From Streptomyces sp. NBC_01460 (GTDB lineage Bacteria; Actinomycetota; Actinomycetes; Streptomycetales; Streptomycetaceae): a stretch of 64,000 bases of DNA. A program made the translations under genes and the position numbers. The notes under the pieces are model-generated. The model was not told the DNA's origin. It did not search any database and saw only the letters and a list, made by a program, of their open reading frames with translations. Within the stretch, counting starts at the first letter, position 1. Each line of letters starts with the position of its first letter. Location: contig NZ_CP109473.1 in the NCBI RefSeq assembly GCF_036227405.1, positions 6,696,001 to 6,760,000 of the forward strand, written 5' to 3'. Below, in pieces: positions 26,900 through 34,544 of this stretch.

Positions 26900-27835
26900 C
26901 TAGAAGTACCCCTCGCGCTTGCGGTCTTCCATCGCGGCCTCGGACATCTTGTCGTCGGCGCGGGTCGCGCCCCGCTCGGTGAGGCGGGAGGCGGCGATCT
27001 CGGTGATGACGGCGTCCAGGGTGGTGGCGTCGGAGTCGACGGCGCCGGTGCAGGACATGTCCCCGACGGTGCGGTAGCGGACCTGGCGGGTCTCCACCTT
27101 CTCGTGGTCCTTGGGGCCGCCCCACTCGCCGGCGGTCAGCCACATGCCGGAGCGGCTGAAGACCTCACGCTCGTGGGCGAAGTAGATCTCCGGGAGCTCG
27201 ATGCCCTCGCGCTCGATGTACTGCCAGACGTCGAGCTCGGTCCAGTTGGAGATGGGGAAGACGCGGACGTGCTCGCCGGGGGCGTGACGGCCGTTGTAGA
27301 GCTGCCACAGCTCGGGGCGCTGGCGGCGCGGGTCCCACTGGGAGAACTCGTCGCGCAGGGAGAAGACGCGCTCCTTGGCGCGGGCCTTCTCCTCGTCGCG
27401 CCGTCCGCCGCCGAACACGGCGTCGAAGCGGTGCTGCTGGATGGCCTCGGTGAGCGGGACCGTCTGCAGGGGGTTGCGGGTGCCGTCGGGGCGCTCACGG
27501 AGCTTGCCGGCGTCGATGTACTCCTGGACGGAGGCGACGTGCAGGCGCAGCCCGTGCTTCTCGACGGTGCGGTCGCGGTATTCGAGGACCTCGGGGAAGT
27601 TGTGCCCGGTGTCCACGTGCAGGAGCGTGAAGGGGATGGGTGCGGGGGCGAAGGCCTTCAGCGCCAGGTGCAGCATCAGGATCGAGTCCTTGCCGCCGGA
27701 GAAGAGGATCACCGGCCGCTCGAACTCCCCCGCCACCTCACGGAAGATGTGCACCGCCTCCGACTCCAGGGAGTCCAGGTGGCTCAGCGCGTACGGGTTG
27801 ACGGTGCCTTCCGGCACGGTGGCGACGGTGCTCAC
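26900..27835 (-). CDS. cysD: Sulfate adenylyltransferase subunit 2
   Basis: A 311-residue ATP pyrophosphatase-fold enzyme forming APS from ATP and sulfate with CysN. The PP-loop is FSGGKDSILMLHLALKA; DTGHNFPEVLEYRD, GGGRRDEEKARAKER and the C-terminal RYRTVGDMSCTGAVDS are family hallmarks. The GTG start at 27835 overlaps the cysC stop (GTGA), which fixes the start; the frame continues upstream only through cysC. Confidence 0.95.
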   Translation of the reverse strand: MSTVATVPEGTVNPYALSHLDSLESEAVHIFREVAGEFERPVILFSGGKDSILMLHLALKAFAPAPIPFTLLHVDTGHNFPEVLEYRDRTVEKHGLRLHVASVQEYIDAGKLRERPDGTRNPLQTVPLTEAIQQHRFDAVFGGGRRDEEKARAKERVFSLRDEFSQWDPRRQRPELWQLYNGRHAPGEHVRVFPISNWTELDVWQYIEREGIELPEIYFAHEREVFSRSGMWLTAGEWGGPKDHEKVETRQVRYRTVGDMSCTGAVDSDATTLDAVITEIAASRLTERGATRADDKMSEAAMEDRKREGYF

Positions 27836-28377
27836 GCCAGGCCCCTCTCGGTGAGCAGCGCGTGAAGCGCCGCTGCGGACTCCTGCACGGTCTGCTGGTG
27901 CGACTCGATCCGCAGATCCGGGGACTCGGGTGCCTCGTAGGGGTCGTCGACCCCGGTGAGACCACTGATCTCGCCTGCCGCCTGCTTGGCGTACAGCCCC
28001 TTCACATCGCGCTCGGAGCACACCTCGACCGGGGTCGCGACGTGCACCTCCAGGTACGCGGTGCCCTCCTGCTGATGACGCTTGCGCACCGCGTCACGGC
28101 TGTCGGCGTACGGGGCGATGACCGGGACGAGGACCTTCACGCCGTTGGCGGCCAGCAGTCCGGCGACGAAGCCGATCCGCTGGACGTTGGTGTGACGGTC
28201 CTCGCGGGAGAAGCCGAGGCCCGCGGAGAGGAACTCCCGGATCTCGTCACCGTCCAGAACCTCGACCCGGTGCCCCTCGCCGCGCAGCCGGCCCGCCAGT
28301 TCGTACGCGATGGTGGTCTTGCCGGCGCTCGGCAGACCGGTGAGCCAGACGGTGGCTCCCGTCTCCGTCACGCTCAT
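27832..28377 (-). CDS. cysC: Adenylylsulfate kinase
   Basis: A 181-residue kinase that phosphorylates APS to PAPS. P-loop GLPSAGKT at 14-21, then VEVLDGDEIREFLSAGLGFSREDR and SDVKGLYAKQAAGEI-like sequence (ERDVKGLYAKQAAGEI) with GVDDPYEAPESPDL. AGGAG lies seven bases upstream of the ATG. Because the neighbouring CysH looks like an APS reductase, PAPS may be needed mainly for sulfotransfer rather than for assimilation. Confidence 0.93.
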   Translation of the reverse strand: MSVTETGATVWLTGLPSAGKTTIAYELAGRLRGEGHRVEVLDGDEIREFLSAGLGFSREDRHTNVQRIGFVAGLLAANGVKVLVPVIAPYADSRDAVRKRHQQEGTAYLEVHVATPVEVCSERDVKGLYAKQAAGEISGLTGVDDPYEAPESPDLRIESHQQTVQESAAALHALLTERGLA

Positions 28378-28400
28378 CGATATCTCCTGATCAGTCGTCA

Positions 28401-29117
28401 TCAGCCGTGCAGCCCGCATTCGGTCTTCCCGCGCCCGGCCCAGCGGCCGGCCCGTGCGTCCTCGCCCTCCAGCACCCGCCGGGTGCAGGGCGCGCAGCCG
28501 ACGGAGGCGTAGCCGTCCATCAGCAACGGGTTGGTCAGTACGCCGTGTTCGGCGACGTAGGCGTCCACGTCCTCCTGGGTCCACCGGGCGATCGGCGAGA
28601 CCTTGACCTTGCGGCGCTTCTCGTCCCAGCCCACGACCGGGGTGTTCGCCCGGGTGGGGGACTCGTCGCGGCGCAGGCCGGTCGCCCAGGCGGCGTACGC
28701 GGTCAGGCCCTCTTCCAGGGGCCTGACCTTCCGCAGCGCGCAGCACAGGTCGGGGTCGCGGTCGTGCAGCTTCGGCCCGTACTCGGCGTCCTGCTCGGCC
28801 ACCGACTGACGCGGCGTCAGCGTGATGAGGTTGACGTCCATCACGGCGCCCACCGCGTCCCGCGTGCCGATGGTCTCCTCGAAGTGGTAGCCGGTGTCCA
28901 GGAAGACCACGTCCACGCCGGGGAAGACCCGGGACGCCAGATGGGCGACGACCGCGTCCTCCATGGAGGAGGTCACGCAGAAGCGCTTGCCGAAGGTGTC
29001 GGCCGCCCACCTCAGGATGTCGCTCGCGGAGGCGTCCTCGAGCTCGCGCCCGGCCCGCTCCGCCAGGTCCTTCAGGGCTTCGTCGGTGAGCTCGGCCGCG
29101 AGCAGAGTGTCCGTCAT
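28401..29117 (-). CDS. cysH: APS/PAPS reductase
   Basis: A 238-residue reductase that gives sulfite from APS. It has the two cysteine pairs of the iron-sulfur type, CC at 125-126 and CAPC at 208-211, which bind a 4Fe-4S cluster and mark APS (not PAPS) reductases, and the catalytic C234 in ECGLH at the C-terminus. DTGYHFEET and RRDESPTRANTPVVGWD are substrate-loop motifs. Its ATG overlaps the stop of the zinc-ribbon gene. Confidence 0.93.
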   Translation of the reverse strand: MTDTLLAAELTDEALKDLAERAGRELEDASASDILRWAADTFGKRFCVTSSMEDAVVAHLASRVFPGVDVVFLDTGYHFEETIGTRDAVGAVMDVNLITLTPRQSVAEQDAEYGPKLHDRDPDLCCALRKVRPLEEGLTAYAAWATGLRRDESPTRANTPVVGWDEKRRKVKVSPIARWTQEDVDAYVAEHGVLTNPLLMDGYASVGCAPCTRRVLEGEDARAGRWAGRGKTECGLHG

Positions 29118-29293
29118 GTCCCGTCCCCTTCCACGTCATCGCGCTGGAGCCCCTGGGCCAGGAGGCCCAGGAACTTCAGCTGGAACGCACGGTTGCAGGA
29201 AGCGCATTCCCAGGCGCCGTGTCCGGCCTCGTGCGGGCGCAGGTCCTCGTCGCCGCAGTACGGGCAGTAGAACGGCGCGGCTCGTTCGCTCAT
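29114..29293 (-). CDS. Small zinc-ribbon protein of the sulfite-reductase operon
   Basis: A 59-residue protein with CPYC at 10-13 and CASC at 30-33, i.e. a four-cysteine zinc-ribbon or rubredoxin-like metal site, followed by FQLKFLGLLAQGLQ. It is held between sir and cysH by ATGA overlaps on both sides, so it is certainly in their translation unit. It may be an electron-transfer or assembly factor for sulfite or APS reductase. I recall a gene in the equivalent place in the S. coelicolor cys cluster, but not a function. Confidence 0.82.
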   Translation of the reverse strand: MSERAAPFYCPYCGDEDLRPHEAGHGAWECASCNRAFQLKFLGLLAQGLQRDDVEGDGT

Positions 29294-30987
29294 GACAGCG
29301 ACTCCGCACTGGCGCGGGCCGCCCAGGTCGCGAAGCGCTCGCCCTCCTCGCGCTCCTCCTGGAAGTTGCCGAGCACCCGCTCTACGTAGTCCGGGAGTTC
29401 GGCCGAGGTGACCTTCAGACCACGGACCTTGCGGCCGAAACCGGCCTCCAGGCCGAGCGCGCCGCCGAGGTGCACCTGGTAGCCCTCGACCTGGTTGCCG
29501 TCGGCGTCCAGCATCAGCTGGCCCTTGAGGCCGATGTCGGCGGTCTGGATGCGTGCGCAGGCGTTGGGGCAGCCGTTGATGTTGATGGAGAGCGGCTCCT
29601 CGAAGTCCGGCAGGCGGCGCTCCAGTTCGTCGATGAGCGCGGCGCCGCGCGCCTTCGTCTCGACGATCGCCAGCTTGCAGAACTCGATCCCGGTGCAGGC
29701 CATCGTGCCGCGCCGGAAGGGTGAGGCGTTCACCTGGAAGTCCAGCGCCTCGAGACCGGCGGTCAGGGACTCGACCTGGTCCTGCTCGACGTCCAGGATC
29801 AGCATCTTCTGCTCGACGGTGGTGCGCACCCGGCCCGAGCCGTGTGCCTCGGCCAGATCGGCGATCTTGGCGAGGGTGGAGCCGTCCACCCGGCCGACGC
29901 GCGGGGCGAAGCCCACGTAGAAGCGGCCGTCCTGCTGGGCGTGCACACCGATGTGGTCGCGCCAGCGGGAGGAGGGCTGCGCGGGCGGCGGGCCGTCCAG
30001 CATCGGGCGCTTGAGGTACTCGTCCTCGAGGACCTGGCGGAACTTCTCCGGGCCCCAGTCGGCCATCAGGAACTTCAGACGGGCGCGGGTGCGCAGGCGG
30101 CGGTAGCCGTAGTCGCGGAAGATCCCGATGACACCGGCCCATACGTCGGGGACCTCGTCCAGCGGCACCCAGGCGCCCAGGCGTTCGGCGAACCGGGGGT
30201 TGGTGGAGAGTCCGCCGCCGACCCACAGGTCGAAGCCGGGACCGTGCTCCGGGTGGTCGACCCCCACGAACGCGATGTCGTTGATCTCGTGCACCACGTC
30301 CTGGACCGGCGAGCCCGAGATCGCGGTCTTGAACTTGCGGGGCAGGTTGGAGAACTCCTTGCTGCCGATGTACCGCTCGTGGATCTCGTCGACGGCGGGT
30401 GTGCCGTCGATGATCTCGTCCGCGGCGATGCCGGCCACGGGCGAACCGATGATCACACGGGGGCAGTCACCACAGGCCTCGGTGGTCGAGAGCCCGACGG
30501 CCTCCAGCTTCTCCCAGATGGCCGGGACGTCCTCGATGCGGATCCAGTGCAGCTGGACGTTCTGCCGGTCGGTGACGTCGGCGGTGCCGCGCGCGTACTC
30601 CTGCGAGATCTCGCCGATGACGCGCAGCTGCGCGGTGGTCAGCCGTCCGCCGTCGATGCGCACGCGGAGCATGAAGTAGCGGTCGTCCAGCTCCTCCGGC
30701 TCCAGCACGGCGGTCTTGCCGCCGTCGATTCCAGGCCGGCGCTGCGTGTACAGGCCCCACCAGCGCATGCGTCCGCGCAGGTCGTTCGGGTCGATGGAGT
30801 CGAATCCGCGCTTGGAGTAGATCGTCTCGATGCGTGTCCGCACATTGAGACTGTCGTCGTCCTTCTTGAACTGCTCGTTCCCGTTCAGCGGGGTGAAGTG
30901 ACCCATGGCCCACTGACCTTCACCACGGTGACGTCCGGCCTTGCGGCGGGGCGTGGCGGTAGCAGGCTTCTCGGGGATGGCGGCCAT
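29290..30987 (-). CDS. sir: Ferredoxin-dependent sulfite reductase
   Basis: A 565-residue siroheme/4Fe-4S reductase converting sulfite to sulfide with six electrons from ferredoxin. Two ferrodoxin-like half-domains are seen, with RQNVQLHWIRIED, ACGDCPRVIIGSPVAG, and the cluster cysteines C431 and C437 (MACTGIEFCKLA) plus C473 and C477 (NGCPNACAR). Y80 and C172 lie where M. tuberculosis SirA/NirA has its Tyr-Cys crosslink. The cys context favours sulfite over nitrite. The start at 30987 follows a GAAGGA; the longer frame from 31035 has no family match. Confidence 0.93.
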   Translation of the reverse strand: MAAIPEKPATATPRRKAGRHRGEGQWAMGHFTPLNGNEQFKKDDDSLNVRTRIETIYSKRGFDSIDPNDLRGRMRWWGLYTQRRPGIDGGKTAVLEPEELDDRYFMLRVRIDGGRLTTAQLRVIGEISQEYARGTADVTDRQNVQLHWIRIEDVPAIWEKLEAVGLSTTEACGDCPRVIIGSPVAGIAADEIIDGTPAVDEIHERYIGSKEFSNLPRKFKTAISGSPVQDVVHEINDIAFVGVDHPEHGPGFDLWVGGGLSTNPRFAERLGAWVPLDEVPDVWAGVIGIFRDYGYRRLRTRARLKFLMADWGPEKFRQVLEDEYLKRPMLDGPPPAQPSSRWRDHIGVHAQQDGRFYVGFAPRVGRVDGSTLAKIADLAEAHGSGRVRTTVEQKMLILDVEQDQVESLTAGLEALDFQVNASPFRRGTMACTGIEFCKLAIVETKARGAALIDELERRLPDFEEPLSININGCPNACARIQTADIGLKGQLMLDADGNQVEGYQVHLGGALGLEAGFGRKVRGLKVTSAELPDYVERVLGNFQEEREEGERFATWAARASAESLS

Positions 30988-31100
30988 GGCGATACGTCCT
31001 TCGGGACTGCAGGAGGGCGGCTCTGAACTGCACACTCGCGTGAGGCGCGGCGGTGCGCAGGGGTGGAGCGGACTTCAGGAAATCGCGGTGCTGGAGACTC

Positions 31101-31184
31101 TCAGCGGACCGGACAGATGGCGCTGGACATGCGGCCGAGGTCGACGTGCCGTCGACTCACCAAGGCAATTCCAGTTCCAGACAT
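31101..31184 (-). CDS. Leader peptide upstream of sulfite reductase
   Basis: A 27-residue frame, MSGTGIALVSRRHVDLGRMS then SAICPVR, sits 113 bases upstream of sir. It matches the actinobacterial 'putative leader peptide' pattern RRHVDLxRxxSAxC, which I recall near sulfur-assimilation and sulfonate-transport genes. A single late cysteine suggests that ribosome stalling at low Cys-tRNA could control the cys operon. No strong ribosome site is seen before the ATG, so the start may be leaderless. Confidence 0.72.
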   Translation of the reverse strand: MSGTGIALVSRRHVDLGRMSSAICPVR

Positions 31185-31316
31185 GACGGAAGCGTGTCAC
31201 GCGGATCTCGGGCCAGTCCACCACGATCCAGTATGTGGACGAGATGGTCCCGACATGTGAGACGATGTGGTGTCGATCACTCTGCCATGTCGACAAGGCG
31301 ACAAACAGGGTGCGCC

Positions 31317-31910
31317 TCAGGCGTGCGCGCCGGGCCACGGGCCGGGGTTCGCGACGTCGGGCTCCTGCTCGACCTTGGTGTCGAACAGGCGGAACCCTCG
31401 CCGCAGGTAGTTGTCCATCGCGTGCGGGCCGTCGTTGGAGCACGTGTGCACCCAGACCCGCTTCGTCGGGGTCCGGTCCGGATGCCGTTCCGCGAGGTCC
31501 CAGGCGCGCGCCACGCCGTAGGACAGCAGGTGGCCGCCGATCCTGCGCCCCCGGAAGGCCGGGATCAGCCCGAAGTAGGCCACCTCCACCGCACCGTCCG
31601 CCTGGGGGTCGAGCTCGATGAACCCCGCCGGGGTCCCGTGCTCGTACGCCACCCACGTCTCGGATCCCGGACGGTCCAGGATCTCCTGCCACTGCGCGTA
31701 GGTGAGGCCCAGCCGGTCGGTCCAGCGGACGTCCCCGCCCACCGCCGTGTAGAGGAACCGGCTGAACTCCGGCAGGGGTGTCTGCGCGCGCGTGACCGTG
31801 ACACCGGCCGCGGGGGCGGCCGCGGGGCTCAGATCGGCGGGCGAGGTCTGCTCCAGGGACCAGACGGTCACGTCGGAGACGGTGGGGGCGGGGTCGGTGA
31901 AGTCGCTCAT
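31317..31910 (-). CDS. GNAT-family N-acetyltransferase
   Basis: A 197-residue acetyltransferase. After a 30-residue Ala/Pro-rich N-terminus the GNAT fold is visible: VAYEHGTPAGFIELDPQADG, VEVAYFGLIPAFRGRRIGGHLLSYGV (acetyl-CoA loop RGRRIGG), and the late MDNYLRRGFRLFDT. Substrate unknown. It precedes, in the opposite orientation sense, the sulfur operon promoter but is transcribed in the same direction from its own promoter. Another stand-alone possibility is an amino-acid or antibiotic acetylase. Confidence 0.85.
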   Translation of the reverse strand: MSDFTDPAPTVSDVTVWSLEQTSPADLSPAAAPAAGVTVTRAQTPLPEFSRFLYTAVGGDVRWTDRLGLTYAQWQEILDRPGSETWVAYEHGTPAGFIELDPQADGAVEVAYFGLIPAFRGRRIGGHLLSYGVARAWDLAERHPDRTPTKRVWVHTCSNDGPHAMDNYLRRGFRLFDTKVEQEPDVANPGPWPGAHA

Positions 31911-31958
31911 GGCGGTCAGAGAACCACGGCCGCCGCTTCATGCCCAAACCGGGCCGGC

Positions 31959-33251
31959 TCAGACCGTCCCCGCGGGCATACGCGCCCTGAGCACCACCGG
32001 AGCCGTCGACCGGGGCAGCAGGTCGGCGGGTTCGTCCGGGTGGACGATCTCCACCCCGACGCCCTCGCGGAAGCGGTACGGGCGGTGCGCCAGCACCTCC
32101 GCGAGATGCCGGCGCATCCGCGATATCTCGGCCCGCACCGTCACCGTCCGGGTCGCGTCACCGAAGACGTCCTCGGCCAGCTCCGCCGCCGTGCGCCCCT
32201 CCCGGTGCAGGGCGAGCGCGTACAGCAGCTCCGCGTGACGGGGCGAGAGCCGGCGCGTCCAGCTGCCCACCGGGCCCGTCACATGGACCGTCAGCCCACG
32301 CTCCCGGCTCAGGTCGAGGACCACGCGGCGCGGGGGCCCGTCGTGCGCGCCCTCCGCGACCTGCACCAGCCAGCCGCCGGGCAGCGGCTCCACCCGGCAC
32401 ATCCCGAGCGAGGCCAGCCAGACCGTGCCCGGCTGGAGCGACTTCGGCAGCGGCAACCGGTCCACGGGCGGCATCCCGCTGACGGCGGCCAGCCAGCCGT
32501 GGGTGTCCACCACCAGTGCGGGGCCGCCCAGCCGGCACAGGATGGGGGCGGCCACCGAACGCAGCCGCTCGATCGCCACCAGGTGCCGGCCGCGCAGCTC
32601 GCCCTCCGCCAGCGCGGCCACCGAGCCGACCAGTGCCAGCGTCGCCGGGTGGAAGGTGGAGGCCGGTCCGCTGATGTCGACGATGCCCATCAGCCGGCCG
32701 TCCCGGGGGTCGCGCACCGGGGCCGCCGCACAGGTCCAGTTGTGCAGGGCGCGGATGAAGTGCTCGGCGGAGTGGACCTGTATGGGGGTGCGCGCGGCGA
32801 GCGCGGTACCGATGGCGTTGGTCCCCGTCGCCGACTCGGCCCAGGCGGCGCCCTCCTCCAGGCAGATGTCCTTGGCCCGGCGCATCACCGCCGCATGCCC
32901 CTGACGCCACAGGACCCGGCCCTCGGTGTCGGTGACCACCATGATCTGCTGCGCGGCGTCCGCGATCGTGGCCAGCCCGTCCCGCAGCAGGGGCATGACC
33001 TCGCCGATAGCGGTGCCCCTGCGCCGGTGCTCGATCTCGTCCGTCTCCAGCAGCCGGCTCTCCGGTGACTGCTCCGGGTCGATCCCGCTGCGCAGCACAC
33101 GGTCCCAGGACGCGTCGATCTCCGCGCGCGGAACGGCGGCCGTACGCCCGCCCGCCAGCCGGGCCTCCCGCGCACGGTGGACCAGGCGCTCGGTCACCGC
33201 GGAGTACGAGGCGTCCGCCGGCCGTGCCGACGCGACAGGGCGTGTGTCCAT
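31959..33251 (-). CDS. GAF-domain transcriptional regulator
   Basis: A 430-residue regulator resembling the N-terminal part of AcoR-type activators but without the sigma-54 AAA+ domain. Residues about 80-230 form a GAF domain (IMVVTDTEGRVLWRQGHAAV, ESATGTNAIGTALAARTP, HNWTCAAAPVRDPRDGRLMGIVDISG). The C-terminus has a DNA-binding domain with LSPRHAELLYALALHREGRTAAELAEDVFGD. Such proteins often control aldehyde or alcohol dehydrogenases, but none is nearby. The start is ATG 33251, where the family begins; the frame extends upstream without a match. Confidence 0.8.
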   Translation of the reverse strand: MDTRPVASARPADASYSAVTERLVHRAREARLAGGRTAAVPRAEIDASWDRVLRSGIDPEQSPESRLLETDEIEHRRRGTAIGEVMPLLRDGLATIADAAQQIMVVTDTEGRVLWRQGHAAVMRRAKDICLEEGAAWAESATGTNAIGTALAARTPIQVHSAEHFIRALHNWTCAAAPVRDPRDGRLMGIVDISGPASTFHPATLALVGSVAALAEGELRGRHLVAIERLRSVAAPILCRLGGPALVVDTHGWLAAVSGMPPVDRLPLPKSLQPGTVWLASLGMCRVEPLPGGWLVQVAEGAHDGPPRRVVLDLSRERGLTVHVTGPVGSWTRRLSPRHAELLYALALHREGRTAAELAEDVFGDATRTVTVRAEISRMRRHLAEVLAHRPYRFREGVGVEIVHPDEPADLLPRSTAPVVLRARMPAGTV

Positions 33252-33367
33252 GGCGTGTCCCCCCAAGCCCCCCAAGACAACGTGGGCCCGGCCCGGAAGA
33301 GGGGAACCGGTCCCGAAGGACCCATCCTGCCGTGCGCGGGTCCTCCTGACCGGCACTCCACGCAATG

Positions 33368-33385
33368 GTTGCAACCCTTTGCAAC
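33368..33385. promoter_or_regulatory. Palindromic operator candidate, GTTGCAA-N4-TTGCAAC
   Basis: GTTGCAA-CCCT-TTGCAAC, two perfect 7-base arms, lies 117 bases upstream of the GAF regulator start. It is AT-richer than its surroundings and is a plausible site for that regulator. Confidence 0.55.
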
Positions 33386-33471
33386 TCTGGTGACGGGCCG
33401 CGTGCCGTACGAGAGTGGCGTTCACACCGCGCGGGGAGTCCTCGACCCGCCGTGTGGTGGTGCACAAGCGT

Positions 33472-33507
33472 GGAGGGTGGTGCCGTGTCGGCGCAGCACC
33501 ACCCTCC
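33472..33507. terminator. Stable hairpin in the divergent region
   Basis: GGAGGGTGGTGC pairs perfectly with GCACCACCCTCC across a 12-base loop. It lies between two divergent genes, so it ends neither annotated transcript. It could end an unannotated short RNA or be a 5'-leader structure. Confidence 0.4.
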
Positions 33508-33884
33508 GGCGTGTGTCCTCGGGTCTCCCGTGCGGTCCCGGCTCCCGGACCCGAGTGCGTCGGTCAGGTAGGAGGAGCTCTTCCCCCGCGGGTCATGGAG
33601 TTCGGAGCGCGCCCACCCCTCGGCCCTCGCCGCCCAGGGAGTGAACTCTTCGCCGGACACGGTCTCCGAAGCGTCCGCGCCTGCACGTCGAGCACCTCCG
33701 GACCGGCGGAGAATCTCTCACCGGGGCCTCCCGATCGGCCGGATGAAAACGACCTCCCAGAACCTCGGGGCGCGTCTCTGCCCCGGAGTGCCGGAGCCCG
33801 CTCGGGTGCCGGGTGCGGGGCCCCTGCTTGGCAGCACCTGCCGGGGGTACCAGCGGAGCACTGGCCTGAGAGAAGGAGCTTGGT

Positions 33885-34379
33885 GTGTCCGAAGCGCGTG
33901 ACGTGGTGGCCGTGATTCTTGATGACCATCGCACCATGGAGGAACTCCTCCGGCGGATGCGGAGTGTGGAGGAGGACCGGGGGGCGGCCCTGAAGGACTT
34001 CGCCGCGCTCCTCATCGCTCACGCAGAAGCAGAGGAGGCCGAGGTGTACCCCGCGCTCAAGCGGTTCCGGAACGTGGACGACGAGGAGGTCGAGCACGGC
34101 GAGGAGGAGCACCACGAGGGCAATGAGGCGCTTCTCGCCCTCATGGAGGTGGAGGAGGTCGGCTCCGACGAGTGGGACGAGAAGCTGGAGGACCTCGCAG
34201 CGGCCGTCACGCACCACCTCGACGAGGAGGAGCGCACGATCCTCAACGGGGCACGGGAGAACGTTCCGGACGAGCGGCGCGCCGAGCTCGGTGCGGTCTT
34301 CCTCCAGGACAGGGAGAAGCACCTGAAGGCCGACTGCGGGAGCATCGAAAACGTCCGCGCGGTCGTACATGTGCGGTGA
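33885..34379 (+). CDS. Hemerythrin-domain protein
   Basis: A 164-residue four-helix-bundle protein with a di-iron hemerythrin-type site: ILDDHRTMEELL, LLIAHAEAEEAEVYPALKRF, EEEHHEGNEALL and THHLDEEERTILN supply the His/Glu ligands. Such proteins bind oxygen or NO, or sense iron or redox state. It starts with GTG, five bases after AAGGAG. A perfect 21-base hairpin follows the stop. The frame ends with a single-domain length, no fused partner. Confidence 0.88.
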   Translation: MSEARDVVAVILDDHRTMEELLRRMRSVEEDRGAALKDFAALLIAHAEAEEAEVYPALKRFRNVDDEEVEHGEEEHHEGNEALLALMEVEEVGSDEWDEKLEDLAAAVTHHLDEEERTILNGARENVPDERRAELGAVFLQDREKHLKADCGSIENVRAVVHVR

Positions 34380-34386
34380 ACCTCAC

Positions 34387-34431
34387 GGTCGACGGCACCT
34401 GTCAGGCAGGGCCTGACAGGTGCCGTCGACC
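34387..34431. terminator. Perfect 21-base-stem terminator between convergent genes
   Basis: A 21-base arm starting GGTCGACGGCACC pairs without mismatch with its complement across the loop AGG, eight bases after the hemerythrin stop. It lies between two convergent genes and could work in both directions. GTTTCCC follows on the plus side. Confidence 0.85.
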
Positions 34432-34544
34432 GTTTCCCGCCTCTTCGGCGAGCGCTGGGCGTTTCGTGTGGATGCCGCGCCGTCAGCAGTCTTCGCACCG
34501 AAGATGACCACGACCAGCCAAGATCACACAAGGTGACGGAGCCC

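Larger units (their letters stand above)
33252..33884. other. Long divergent intergenic region
   Basis: About 630 bases between the GAF regulator and the divergent hemerythrin gene. It holds the palindrome at 33368 and the hairpin at 33472; the rest, up to AAGGAG before the hemerythrin GTG, shows no supported gene. Several short frames on both strands lack family matches. Confidence 0.5.

Noticed and set aside
23403..26903. A plus-strand open frame of about 1,170 codons antisense to ssuB, ssuA and cysN
   Set aside because: The opposite strand encodes recognised proteins throughout, and the frame has no family features or ribosome site.
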